Below are positions 23,889-32,711 of a stretch of DNA of 64,000 nt, piece by piece; the first letter of the stretch is position 1, and each line of letters opens with the position of its first letter. The stretch is taken from positions 372,001 through 436,000 of the forward strand of contig OZ253486.1 of assembly GCA_965261925.1 (NCBI GenBank), read 5' to 3'. Under the pieces are notes generated by a model that was not told the DNA's origin, did no database searches, and saw only the letters and a list, made by a program, of their open reading frames with translations. The position numbers and the translations under genes were made by a program. The DNA is from Bin87 sp965261925. Its GTDB lineage: Bacteria > Chloroflexota > Dehalococcoidia > Lucifugimonadales > UBA3495.

Positions 23889-23904
23889 GGGTCGCCGTCC
23901 AGCC

Positions 23905-25572
23905 TTAGTGCGCCACCGGGCTCGGCGCGAAGCCCCCGTAGCGGGGGTACTGGGAGCAGATGAACTCCAGGTACGACGGCTGGCCGGTCTCGTTGGCCGC
24001 CAGCGCCCGCTCCAGGGCCGGTATCACGTCCGACGGCTCGGTGACCCGTTCGGTGTACAGGCCCAACTCGGAGACGGCGCGGGACATATTGATGTCCTCG
24101 GGCCCCATCACGCGGTGGGTGTACGGGTCGTGACCGTCGCCCCAGAACCCGGGGCCGTAGCCGGCGAACCCGCCGTTGGCCACGTGGGCGATGGTGATGC
24201 CCAGCTGCTGCCTCACCGGAACCTCCAGGTTCCCCAGCATGTAGCCCACGCCGGCGTCGCCGGTGACCGCAATCGATTGCCGCTCGGGGAAGGCCAGCTT
24301 GGCCGCCATGGCTCCGGCGAGGCCGAACCCCAGCGTGGAGATGTTGCCCCAGCCCAGGAAGCCGCGCGGAATCAGCGTGTCGTATACCGTGCTCAGCTGG
24401 TCACGGGTGTTGCCGGAATCATGCGTGACAAAGGAGTTCTGCGGGTCCAGCACCTTCATCATGTCGCCGTACACGCGGTACGGGTTGATGGGCGTGTCGC
24501 TGGACGCCATCGCCTCCCGGTACTCGGCCAGGCCGGCGTCCCGCGTCTCGCGAACCTCGGCGACCACGTTGCCCGCAGCCCGACCCGCGCCGTCAGTGCG
24601 CCGCGACACCTCGTCGGCCAGCGCCTGCAGGGTGAACTTGGCGTCGCCCAGCACCGCGTGGTGCGTGGGGAAGATGCGGTTGAGGTGCAGGTCGTCCAAA
24701 TTGCACTGGATGATGGTCTTGCCCGGCGCGTTGGGGATGCCGTGGGTGAACCGTCCGGGGGAGAGGCTGCTGCCCACCGTCAGGATCACGTCGCTCTTGT
24801 TCAGGTACGCGATGGGATGCTCGCCTCGCACGCCCACGAACAGCGGGTGATTCTCCGGGAACGCGCCCTTGGCCTTCAGCGTGGTGATGACGGGCGCGTT
24901 CAGCAGTTCGGCGAGGCCCACCAACTGCTCCGACGCGCCGGCGTAGATGACTCCCTCACCGGCGTAGATCAGTGGGTTGGCGGCGCCCATCAGCAGGTCG
25001 ATGGCCTGTGCCACGTCCGACGGGTCCGGCGCCGACTTGTATCCGCGCACCGTGAAGTAGGGGTCGGCGGTCTCATCGTAGATGCCCGCCGCGTTGGGCA
25101 CGGCCAGGACCACTGGTCCGGGTCGCCCGCTCCGCAGCATGGAGAAGGCGCGGCGCATGAACTCCGGCGTCCGCTCCGGCCGGTCGATGTAGCCGAACCA
25201 CTTGGTGACGGTCTTCAGGCTGGTGGACACGTCGAACAGGGTGTTCTCCGTGCTGCCGGCCGGAATGCCGTCGGTGATGCACAGCATCGGCGAGTTGTCC
25301 TCGAAAGCCTGGGCCAGCCCGGGGAAGGAGTACTGCAGGCCCGCGCCGTTGACGCCTCCCTGCACGGTGCAGACGCCGATGCGCTCGCCGCCGGTGACGC
25401 GCGAGTAGGCGTCGGCCAGGGCCACGGCGTAGCGGTCGTCCCGCATCATGATCATGGGCACGCCCTCGCGCCCCAGGGCGTTGTTCACGCGGCAGACGGG
25501 GAAAGTGGAAACCCACTCAACACCCTCCTGCTTGAGGATGCGGGCAATGGAAGTTGCGACGTCGATGCTCAT
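23905..25572 (-). CDS. Thiamine-pyrophosphate-dependent enzyme (acetolactate synthase-like)
   Basis: 555-residue TPP enzyme with the three-domain order of acetolactate synthase: Pyr domain, central domain, and PP domain. The PP domain holds the TPP motif GDAGVGYMLGNLEVPVRQQ near residue 435, ending in NGGF. In the Pyr domain the usual catalytic Glu of RHE-x2-A is replaced by Asp46 in RDDRYAVALADAYSR, a conservative but notable change. Acetohydroxyacid synthase is not implied, as no ilvN or ilvC is nearby. GAGG lies 9 bases before the ATG. Likely decarboxylase or carboligase of unknown substrate. Confidence 0.88.
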   Translation of the reverse strand: MSIDVATSIARILKQEGVEWVSTFPVCRVNNALGREGVPMIMMRDDRYAVALADAYSRVTGGERIGVCTVQGGVNGAGLQYSFPGLAQAFEDNSPMLCITDGIPAGSTENTLFDVSTSLKTVTKWFGYIDRPERTPEFMRRAFSMLRSGRPGPVVLAVPNAAGIYDETADPYFTVRGYKSAPDPSDVAQAIDLLMGAANPLIYAGEGVIYAGASEQLVGLAELLNAPVITTLKAKGAFPENHPLFVGVRGEHPIAYLNKSDVILTVGSSLSPGRFTHGIPNAPGKTIIQCNLDDLHLNRIFPTHHAVLGDAKFTLQALADEVSRRTDGAGRAAGNVVAEVRETRDAGLAEYREAMASSDTPINPYRVYGDMMKVLDPQNSFVTHDSGNTRDQLSTVYDTLIPRGFLGWGNISTLGFGLAGAMAAKLAFPERQSIAVTGDAGVGYMLGNLEVPVRQQLGITIAHVANGGFAGYGPGFWGDGHDPYTHRVMGPEDINMSRAVSELGLYTERVTEPSDVIPALERALAANETGQPSYLEFICSQYPRYGGFAPSPVAH

Positions 25573-25767
25573 TTTTGGAACCTCATGGAAGACTGCGGAT
25601 GCTGGACAAGTTGGACTTTGTGGATTGTACCATCGGGTAACGAATGCGGGCGCTTGGGTTCACTTCAATAGGGTGTCCATCGTACCGACGGGCGTCGTTA
25701 CTCAATTCCAAGGTGACCGCAGCCGATTTCCACAGAACGGAAAAAGAAGCCCCGTGGAGCGTCGAAC

Positions 25768-25995
25768 ATGACCGGCCCAGATTTTGAACGCGCGGTGCGG
25801 AACCTCGCACGAGCATCGTGGGGTTTGCCTCCGGGCGAGGGAACAGCCGAATTCATAGGCGGTGACGAAACCGATTACGTTTGCCGTAATGAAGACGTAA
25901 TCCATTTGGCGGAATGCACCGTTGAGGGCAGGACGCCAACCATCCCCGCGTCAGCTCCCTTTGGCCCCATCCCCAATCCTCAGACGGGCTGCTGA
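25768..25995 (+). pseudogene. N-terminal remnant of a restriction-endonuclease-like gene
   Basis: A 75-codon frame whose first 50 residues look like the start of a nuclease-fold protein: FERAVRNLARASWGLPPGEG, then GGDETDYVC and VIHLAECTVEG, the D-x(n)-(E)CT pattern of a PD-(D/E)XK core as in the N-termini of some NTPase-associated restriction proteins. After that the frame becomes a proline-rich run unlike the family and ends. No continuation of the family is seen in other frames downstream. I read it as a truncated relic; family recall is from memory and would need a search. Confidence 0.45.
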
Positions 25996-26235
25996 AGCCT
26001 GGCCCAAACCAACCCGGTCCGCCGCGCAAATTGGAAGCGTCCAAACACCGGGGATGTGCGGCGCCGGCACCGGTGCGTATCGCCGAGTTGACGGAGCCCG
26101 AGGCACAATACGGATGCAGCGGTTCACTACCGATTGGGAAGGGGCCGATGCGAAGAGGCCCAATTCAGGCTGCGGCGGCTACCCGTCAGTTTCGTTGGCA
26201 GACGCCGAGGGCGGCGCGACCGCAGCAGCAATGCT
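25996..26235. other. Intergenic region without recognisable features
   Basis: 240 bases between the nuclease remnant and the end of the helicase gene. Short open frames exist on both strands but none has a ribosome-binding site or family-like sequence. It may be the eroded remainder of the nuclease gene. Confidence 0.4.
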
Positions 26236-27714
26236 CTACCGGCGCGGACGAACCCGCACCGCGCTCTCCTCAAGTCCGAACTCCTCTTGAGCCTTCTCCC
26301 GACGCTCTGCCGTGCGCCGTTCCCTCGTCCATGATTTGCGCGTGAACTGGTGACCCAGGCCCCGCTCAATCTCGCGCCACTTACGGTCTTCGTCCGGCGT
26401 AATGAACGTTATTGCCTCGCCGGCGCGACCCATGCGGCCGGTGCGACCCACTCGGTGCGTGAACAGTTGCTCCGAGTCCGGAAGGTCGTAATTGATCACC
26501 TGCCCGATGCCCTCAACGTCCAAGCCCCGCGCCGCCACGTTGGTGGCAATCAGGATTGGCGCCGCTCCGGAGCGGAAGTCCTTCATCACGCGCTCGCGAG
26601 CTGGCTGGCTGAGATTCCCCTGGAGCGCCCCCACCGGATAGCCCAACGCGTCCAACTGCCCGGCCAGCCTCTTGACGCCGTGCTTGGTCTTGCCAAACAC
26701 CAAAATCGGCGCCCCGTCCCGGCGGTCCAGCAGCGTGCGCAACGCGTCCATCTTGTCCGTCTTCTGTATGCTGTAAACCAGATGTTCCACGGTTGGCAGA
26801 CCCTGGAAATCGGCGTCCACTTCCACCATGACCGGATCGTGGAGGTGCTTTCTGGCGGTCTGCGCCACCCAGTCCGGCACGGTCGCCGAGAATAGCGTCG
26901 TCTGACGTTGCCGGGGCGTCTGGCTCAAGATCGCGTCGACGTCGTGGGCGAATCCCCGATCCAGCATCTCGTCAGCCTCGTCGAGCACCAGGAAGCGCAC
27001 CGAGTTCAACTTCAGACTGCCTTGACGAACATGGTCCAGCGTCCGACCCGGCGTGCCGATTACGATCTGCGCTCCCCGCTGCAATGCCTTGTGATCCTGA
27101 CCAAGCGATCGCCCGCCGTACAACAACGTCACGTGCAAGCCCTGTGATCTGGCCAGCTCCTCCGTGACGCCGCCAACCTGGATCGCCAGCTCGCGCGTCG
27201 GCACCAGGACCAACGCCTGTACCCGCCGCATCGTGGATTCGCACTGTTCCACCAATGGAACCGCAAAGGCCAGCGTCTTGCCGGATCCGGTGCGTGCTTG
27301 CCCAATCAGATCTTGACCTTCCAGCAGATGAGGTATCGACTGCTTCTGTATGGGAGTGGGATCGGATATGCCCATCCGCGCGATGGCGGTACGGGTCGCC
27401 CGGTTCAGCACCATGCCGGGAAACACGGCTTCCCAATCCACCATGTCAGATTGGTCTTCAACGGTGGAATCCACCGGGGATGCTGAATTGTCGCCTTTTG
27501 CAGAATCGGCAGGGGCGGAAACTCCGTTGCGCCGCAGGTACAAACAGGAGGCGCAATATACGGGTCGATCTTCAGACGGCCGGAACGGGACGGTGGTTGC
27601 GTCTCCGCAGTCCGCGCACGTGGCCGGGTGCCGCTGCGGTCGGTTGATCTGTGCGCTATGGGCGTGTTCGCGGTTATCGGAGCGGGTACGGGGCTGACGG
27701 GGTTGATATGGCAT
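26236..27714 (-). CDS. DEAD-box RNA helicase with N-terminal zinc ribbon
   Basis: 492-residue ATP-dependent RNA helicase. The N-terminus holds a four-cysteine zinc ribbon, CADC at 33-36 and CASC at 54-57, followed by a linker. The helicase core shows the Q motif (DPTPIQKQSIP), motif I ARTGSGKT (140-147), Ia PTRELA, Ib TPGR, II DEAD, III SAT, V ARGLD and VI HRVGRTGR, all intact. It likely serves in rRNA maturation or RNA turnover. The start is ATG 27714, with AGGAG 12 bases upstream; the frame extends 50 codons further without conservation. The N-terminal zinc ribbon is uncommon for RhlE/DeaD-type helicases. It stands alone. Confidence 0.93.
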   Translation of the reverse strand: MPYQPRQPRTRSDNREHAHSAQINRPQRHPATCADCGDATTVPFRPSEDRPVYCASCLYLRRNGVSAPADSAKGDNSASPVDSTVEDQSDMVDWEAVFPGMVLNRATRTAIARMGISDPTPIQKQSIPHLLEGQDLIGQARTGSGKTLAFAVPLVEQCESTMRRVQALVLVPTRELAIQVGGVTEELARSQGLHVTLLYGGRSLGQDHKALQRGAQIVIGTPGRTLDHVRQGSLKLNSVRFLVLDEADEMLDRGFAHDVDAILSQTPRQRQTTLFSATVPDWVAQTARKHLHDPVMVEVDADFQGLPTVEHLVYSIQKTDKMDALRTLLDRRDGAPILVFGKTKHGVKRLAGQLDALGYPVGALQGNLSQPARERVMKDFRSGAAPILIATNVAARGLDVEGIGQVINYDLPDSEQLFTHRVGRTGRMGRAGEAITFITPDEDRKWREIERGLGHQFTRKSWTRERRTAERREKAQEEFGLEESAVRVRPRR

Positions 27715-27978
27715 ACGAGGAAAGACTCCTTTGACCAGGGAAGGATTAGCGCTCAGCGCGAAACGCGTCCAAGCGCGACGCCGGGGGTTCGATGACAATC
27801 GTTGCCGCAAAAACCAGCGGCTCCGTTCACCGGCGCACGTATATTCTACCAGCCTTCCGCCCAATCACCGTTGACCCATCGTAGCCCGTTGCGCCGGCAG
27901 CTTCGCCTATACCATCCAATGCAACCCGGCCACTGTAATCTTCGCCATTCGCGACTCGTCGCGGTCAGAACAGCTTGG
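27715..27978. other. Intergenic region upstream of the helicase
   Basis: 264 bases between two minus-strand genes. No terminator with a T-run or clear promoter could be assigned by eye. It presumably contains the helicase promoter. Confidence 0.4.
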
Positions 27979-28761
27979 CTACTCTTGCGTTGGACCCCAG
28001 GTCACGCCGAATTCCGTTCGCGACACCAACGCGCCCGTCAGGGTTTCGGCGGTCTGGCCCGCCAGCCACACGCCTGGCGCGGTCAGGGCATCGGGCTGGA
28101 CCATGGGAATGTGGGAGGTTCCGGGCCAGTCCCCACGTCGATTCATCCAGGTGTCCACCCGTCCGGGCTCCAGGACGTTGACCGCGATATTGTGCGGCCG
28201 GACCTCCTCCGCCAGGCTGAAAAACATTCTTTCCAGCGCCGCTTTGCTCATCGAATAGCCGACGCGGCCCTCCCGGTAGGCCCTGGCGGACCCGGACGTG
28301 ACGCAGAATATCGAGCCGCCCTCTCCACGGGACATCATGGACGGCAGCGCGTACTTGCAAAGGAGCAGTGGGCCGCGCACGTTGACCGCCAGGCATTCGT
28401 CCAACAGATCAACGTCCAAGTCCACCACCGGCGACTCGCAGTCCATGCCCGCATTGCAAACGAGAATGTCGATCCGGCCAAACTGGTCCAGCGTGGCGGT
28501 CACCAGGTCTTGAAGGTCCTTGACCTGCGCCACGTCGCAGCGGACCGCTATCGCTGTGCCTCCCTGGGCGCTGATCTGTGCTGCCGTGCCGCGAATGTCG
28601 CCCGACCCGTACTGCTCGTACTCGGTGCCGGCCGACCGGTCCACGTCGGTACGAGATGCCACGACTACGCTGGCGCCGGCATCGCCCAGTCCCAGGCAAA
28701 TGGCGCGTCCAATCCCGCGGCTGCCGCCGGTTACAATCGCTACTTTGCCGTCAAGTCTCAT
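27979..28761 (-). CDS. SDR family oxidoreductase
   Basis: 260-residue classical short-chain dehydrogenase with all expected residues: TGGSRGIG (11-18), CNAG, and the catalytic YSMSK (Tyr169-Lys173) preceded by the Ser in FCVTSGS. An insertion of about 15 residues follows the second strand (RTDVDRSAGTEYEQYGSGD), longer than usual in the cofactor-specificity region. NAD(P)-dependent oxidation of an alcohol or reduction of a ketone is expected; the substrate is unknown. It has no close neighbours on the same strand. Confidence 0.92.
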   Translation of the reverse strand: MRLDGKVAIVTGGSRGIGRAICLGLGDAGASVVVASRTDVDRSAGTEYEQYGSGDIRGTAAQISAQGGTAIAVRCDVAQVKDLQDLVTATLDQFGRIDILVCNAGMDCESPVVDLDVDLLDECLAVNVRGPLLLCKYALPSMMSRGEGGSIFCVTSGSARAYREGRVGYSMSKAALERMFFSLAEEVRPHNIAVNVLEPGRVDTWMNRRGDWPGTSHIPMVQPDALTAPGVWLAGQTAETLTGALVSRTEFGVTWGPTQE

Positions 28762-29065
28762 TCGTACCTGCCATTGTTTAGATCAGGCTGACCGGAAGAT
28801 CCGCAACCTTTCGTCCTCGCACCCAACACGTTCAGCCACTCGTCATGTTAACTCGCCGAGCCGGGTTCCATGCCTACCGGGGTAACGAGTGACCCGGTCT
28901 TACCTTCCAAATTGACTGGAACCGCCAGGCAAAGGAACAGGTCGGTGAGGGCTGGGTCCAGTCCCGAGGATCGGCATGGAGCATAAGTACCGGAGCAACC
29001 GCCGTCAAGAATGCCCAAACGAGACGCGGATCTTTTCCCGGGAAGACAGGCTGGGGCGGTCCATG
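28762..29065. other. Intergenic region, 304 bases
   Basis: It lies between the SDR gene and the beta-helix gene, both on the minus strand. I see no ORF with a ribosome-binding site, no tRNA and no hairpin followed by T residues. A promoter for the SDR gene is likely here but not identifiable. Confidence 0.4.
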
Positions 29066-30223
29066 CTAAGCGGGTTGGCGGACGTAGTCCCGCCGGTTTA
29101 GTTCAAAGCTGTTTTCCTTCAAGCCAACCTCATGGTCTTCAGTGACCAACATGCCGCAGTCTCGGGAGTTTTTGATCTGATTACCTGAGACGGTGTAACG
29201 GCGCGCCGGCGATTGCCGCCGCGCCGATCCCTCCGTCACGGGGTCGCTCCAGAGTCGGATGCCGTTGCGGTTTCCCTCAATACGGTTTCCTTCGATGCGG
29301 TTGTCTTGTCCGTGCTCGATGGCGATGCCGTCGAAACGGTTGGCTTTTATTTCGTTCCCTTTGACCGTCGAGTTGGTTGAATAGCCCAGCCAGAACCCGT
29401 AGTTGGAGTAGTTGGCGATGTTGTCCTCGAAGACGTTGCCCGAGGAAAACCCCGCCTCGAAAGCGTTGTTCGGTGAATAACTGGCGTCATTACCCGATAT
29501 GAAATTGTCGTCAGAGGGTTCACGGTTGTGCGCTCGGATGAAAAACCCGTCGCCGCTATACCGGAGGCTATTGCCAACTACACGGTTATGATTGGAGCCG
29601 TTCTCTAGGAGAATCCCCGCGGAGTCGGCGGTGTCGCACCAGAAGCGGTCGGTGTAACGGATGCAGTGCTCGGCCCGGTTTTGCAGAATCTCGTTGTGAC
29701 TGGACTTCAGCAGGTAAATGCCCACGTTCCCGCAGTACGAAGCGTTGTTCCCGCTGATCAGGTTGTGTTCCGAACGTATCAGGCTAATACCGTTGAAATT
29801 GTTGTTGGCTTGATTGTTCTCGATTGCGCTGTTACGGATTCGGTAAAGATATATCCCGCCGCCAAATCCTTCCTCCACCGGCGCAGCCATGTCGGGAAGC
29901 CAGCCGGCGCCCAGCGGGTTCGTGTTGTCCGACACGACGCAGCCTCGGATGACCAGGTTGGTGACATTGTCGGCGTATATCCCAAAGTGAAAGCCGATCA
30001 CGACACCGTTGATAATTGTCACGTCGTTACAGTCGTGGACCCAAATCCCAATCCCGCCGGCGGCCTCTCCGTCCAGCACCACGCCCGAGAGGTCCAGCAC
30101 GACCCCGTCAGCGCAGATTTCGATCACGGTCCCAGGCGAGGATGGCGCTTGCAGTCCCTGGTATTGCGACGGTGGGAAAGTGCCTTTGGTGTACCGGTCC
30201 GGTATCACGCTGACATGGGTCAT
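29066..30223 (-). CDS. Right-handed parallel beta-helix protein (NosD/pectate-lyase-like)
   Basis: 385-residue protein made of 20-24-residue coils rich in Asn ladders, visible as repeated GN-x-I, NNF-NGI and IEGNRIEGN units, the hallmark of parallel beta-helix (PbH1) proteins. A run of about a dozen coils covers residues 35-365. No signal peptide is evident, which is unusual because most relatives are exported. No catalytic Asp pair typical of polysaccharide lyases or hydrolases can be assigned. It follows a small Cys-rich gene by 97 bases on the same strand. Function unknown; carbohydrate binding or modification is the general expectation. Confidence 0.85.
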   Translation of the reverse strand: MTHVSVIPDRYTKGTFPPSQYQGLQAPSSPGTVIEICADGVVLDLSGVVLDGEAAGGIGIWVHDCNDVTIINGVVIGFHFGIYADNVTNLVIRGCVVSDNTNPLGAGWLPDMAAPVEEGFGGGIYLYRIRNSAIENNQANNNFNGISLIRSEHNLISGNNASYCGNVGIYLLKSSHNEILQNRAEHCIRYTDRFWCDTADSAGILLENGSNHNRVVGNSLRYSGDGFFIRAHNREPSDDNFISGNDASYSPNNAFEAGFSSGNVFEDNIANYSNYGFWLGYSTNSTVKGNEIKANRFDGIAIEHGQDNRIEGNRIEGNRNGIRLWSDPVTEGSARRQSPARRYTVSGNQIKNSRDCGMLVTEDHEVGLKENSFELNRRDYVRQPA

Positions 30224-30320
30224 CGCAGCGCACCTTGGGAGAGCATCGGCGGAGCGGAAATCTCCGCCATGCGCCCGCCGGAATTCGCCGCGCTATCAGA
30301 TCGCGACGTGGACCAGCCGT

Positions 30321-30584
30321 TCAGTTCAGGCTCGGCCTGCCCGCTGACCCAGGCCCGCCGGAGTCGAACCCGGGGTGGTCGTTCAGGTCCGACGCGTCGT
30401 CCTGGTGCTGGCCGCGCAGCACGCAGTGCCCGCAAACTTTGCACACCGGATGCCGGTTGGCGAACTTTGGATGGGGGATATTGCACGTCGGGCTGTCGGG
30501 GCTCTCGCAGCGAGGGCAGCCGTCACAACTCCGGTGACCGGTTCCCTGTCCGGTTTGGGTTCGTGGCTCCAGCACTGTAACCAT
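30321..30584 (-). CDS. Small cysteine-rich (zinc-binding-like) protein
   Basis: 87-residue protein with a dense cysteine pattern: CDGCPRC, then C near TCNIPHPK, and CKVCGHC near the middle, suggestive of two metal-binding knuckles or a ribbon. The C-terminal 30 residues are polar and Gly-rich. I do not recognise the family. GAGGGG lies 7 bases before the ATG, and the spacing to the downstream beta-helix gene suggests one transcript. It is probably real because cysteines cluster as C-x2-C pairs and the ribosome-binding site is good; neighbouring frames lack both. Confidence 0.55.
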   Translation of the reverse strand: MVTVLEPRTQTGQGTGHRSCDGCPRCESPDSPTCNIPHPKFANRHPVCKVCGHCVLRGQHQDDASDLNDHPGFDSGGPGSAGRPSLN

Positions 30585-30688
30585 GATCTGACCCCTCTCC
30601 CTTCAAATACCGGCCAAACTAACCGCCGCACCGGAAACGGGCTCCGATGCGGCGGAATGTAGCCTATGCAGTACCGCCGTAAAAACTT

Positions 30689-31660
30689 TCAGTCCCAGAT
30701 TGCCGCTACGCGGTATGCCAGTTGCGTGTGGGACTCCCGCACGTCGACGATGTTCGCGGGAACGTCGCCGAGTATTCCCAGCGCGATAATCCAGTTCAGT
30801 ATCTCATGGTCTCCCGAATCTTGAATCTCCTCTGGAGTGAGCTCCGCCAATTGGCTCCCCTTGCCAGCCCGCACCAGTTCGAGATAGCGGCGGTCCGTGT
30901 CGATGTCTATCGACCGGCACTGGAACTTGTGGGCCAGGAAACTGTGCGACCAACTCGAAGACGCCACCACCGCGACCCGCTCGTCCCGGGTGTCCAGGAA
31001 CTTTCGGATCCCCTGCCCCAGTTGGTAGCATCGTTTGGGCGTGGGCCGCGGCGGGTAGTCGGGTCCGGCCTCTTCGCCGTAGCAGTTGACGAACAGGGGC
31101 AGCAGGGGGAACTTGCCTTCAGGATCCAGGAACACCAGCGGGTTGATGATGGCGTGGGCCAGGCCCCAGTCCCAACCTTTCAGAGCGCTGGATGACGCCA
31201 TATCGAAGCCGTCCCGGATCAGGTGGTTGCGCAGATCCCGGGAAAACTCCTTTGGGCACTGGAACGTGAACTTCGTCTCCGGAGCGGAGTTCCACAGGTT
31301 GGTCCGGGCCGCCGGCCTTTGAAAGGGGTAACCGTCGACTGCGGCGCCGGTGTACAGGCAGAAGGGAGGAAGGTTGTCCTGCAGGAAGTTCTCAGCCTGG
31401 TCATCGCCAATAACCATGAGCACATCCGGTTCCCATTCGTGCAGACGGTCGCGCAGTACGCTGAACGAATCGACGACTTTCTGCTGGTCGCTGATGTCCT
31501 GGCTCAGTCCGTTGTCCTCTCCAAGTTCGTCCAGGAGGCGGGCCGGAGGCTCGTAGCCTGGTACGCGGGCAAATATCCGCTCTCTGCCCTTGGACCATAC
31601 CTCAGGCGGCGTCAGGATGATTGGGCCGTGAGAACAACCCAGCCCCAGTAGTTCAGCCAT
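30689..31660 (-). CDS. LigB-type extradiol ring-cleavage dioxygenase family protein
   Basis: 323-residue protein of the class III extradiol dioxygenase superfamily (protocatechuate 4,5-dioxygenase beta-subunit fold), iron-dependent enzymes opening catechol-type rings. His11 in LGCSHGP matches the first iron ligand. SSSWSHSFL supplies the catalytic-His region, and an acidic residue near DIDTDRRYLEL may complete the site. In place of the usual NDH ligand motif it has GDDQAENF (Gln88), a variant seen in one branch of the family, so activity towards catechols is uncertain. The start is ATG 31660 with GGAGG 6 bases upstream. Confidence 0.82.
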   Translation of the reverse strand: MAELLGLGCSHGPIILTPPEVWSKGRERIFARVPGYEPPARLLDELGEDNGLSQDISDQQKVVDSFSVLRDRLHEWEPDVLMVIGDDQAENFLQDNLPPFCLYTGAAVDGYPFQRPAARTNLWNSAPETKFTFQCPKEFSRDLRNHLIRDGFDMASSSALKGWDWGLAHAIINPLVFLDPEGKFPLLPLFVNCYGEEAGPDYPPRPTPKRCYQLGQGIRKFLDTRDERVAVVASSSWSHSFLAHKFQCRSIDIDTDRRYLELVRAGKGSQLAELTPEEIQDSGDHEILNWIIALGILGDVPANIVDVRESHTQLAYRVAAIWD

Positions 31661-32181
31661 CTTGTCCTCCTCAGGAGTCGGAGCCTTGCGCGCGTCGGTG
31701 AATTTTGACGATTGTAGGGACACGCGTGGAGGCCTGTCAATTTGGCCTGGCTCCTCAGCGTACCCGCTTTTTCATCGCGAGGACCGCAGCGACGTGGCGA
31801 TTTCGTTGAATTGAGCGAGTATCCCTCCGACGACGGGATTGCCACGCTGCGCTCGCAATGACCGATCGTGCAAAAGGGTACGCGTGAGGGCATGGCCCAG
31901 CCCGTTGAATGACATCATGGCAGGGCGAGCGGTACCACTTTCCACGGCCTCGCCCGTACACGAAGTCCCATAGCCCCCAGACCCCACGCGTGACGGGTTC
32001 CGCTGTTAATCAATACTCGACGAAAGGAGGCCCCGGTCCATCCGGCGGCGCAGCGAACGCCCATGAGCGCCGCGGCATCGTGCTTCAGAGTATCCGGTTC
32101 GGTCAGTTTCGTTGGTGCGGTAAAGGGCGCACGTTCCCCGGTTGGAGTGTGTGCCCCGGTGGTGGGCGTGCACCGCCGGTT
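31661..32181. other. Intergenic region holding a dispersed palindromic repeat
   Basis: 520 bases with no supported gene. It contains the repeat at 31772-31862. The flanking 31863-31905 (GTGCAAAAGGGTACGCGTGAG) also has a partner near 38646-38675. Confidence 0.55.
31772..31862. repeat. Dispersed imperfect palindrome, copy A
   Basis: About 91 bases starting TCATCGCGAGGACCGCAGCG and ending GCTGCGCTCGCAATGAC. The two ends are imperfect reverse complements. It is nearly the same sequence, in the same orientation, as 38512-38603, and a half copy occurs at 60787-60813. This style of GTCATTGCGAG repeat is known as an intergenic element in many bacteria. Confidence 0.85.
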
Positions 32182-32430
32182 TTATTCTTCAGGTATCAGG
32201 CCAGCCGCGATCAGCGCATCGCGCACGGCGTCTCCCGAAATGGCGTGCCTGGCGGTCCATCCGGAACCCGGTTGACCTGCCATGCCGCGAGTCCATACCA
32301 CCAGGACGCCCTTGTCCTCGTCCATGTCGCCCGGAACGGTGGGGCGTTCGATCTGCGTTTTCGACACCATTCCCCATTCCTCAGTTGAGAACATGAGTTG
32401 TTGATTGCTGGTGGCTGCCGGTTCGGCCAT
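32182..32430 (-). CDS. Small uncharacterised protein
   Basis: 82-residue protein that I do not recognise. It is polar, with a central VLVVWTRGMAGQPG strand-turn segment and a helical C-terminus AVRDALIAAGLIPEE; the GDAVRDALIAAGL part resembles a regulatory helix but is not diagnostic. AGGAG lies 7 bases upstream of the ATG. No signal peptide or membrane segment is seen. The 280 bases before it, up to the DUF1932 dehydrogenase gene, hold no convincing ORF. Confidence 0.5.
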   Translation of the reverse strand: MAEPAATSNQQLMFSTEEWGMVSKTQIERPTVPGDMDEDKGVLVVWTRGMAGQPGSGWTARHAISGDAVRDALIAAGLIPEE

Positions 32431-32711
32431 GCGTGTCTCCTAACCCGAATTTACCGTTTTGCGATGTCTCCAAGCCGTCGCATTAGTTCCCGGTCTCTCC
32501 GCGCTGCACGGCCGGCCGTGTGGAGCGTCATCCGTCTTGCGCGCCACGAGAGCCCTCCTGGCCCGGTCCAACCTGTCCTGCGACGCGCCGCGTCTCACGT
32601 CCAAGCCTACATCGTGCGGGGAGCGTCGATCATCGACGGTGGCCCAGTCCTGACCCGTTTCCGCAATGCCCGTTTCCGCATGTTCATCGGGAAGCCGGCG
32701 CAATGTCATGG

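Noticed and set aside
23605..25671. 688-residue open frame on the plus strand opposite the TPP enzyme
   Set aside because: Antisense shadow caused by high GC at third positions; the minus-strand TPP enzyme has all family motifs.
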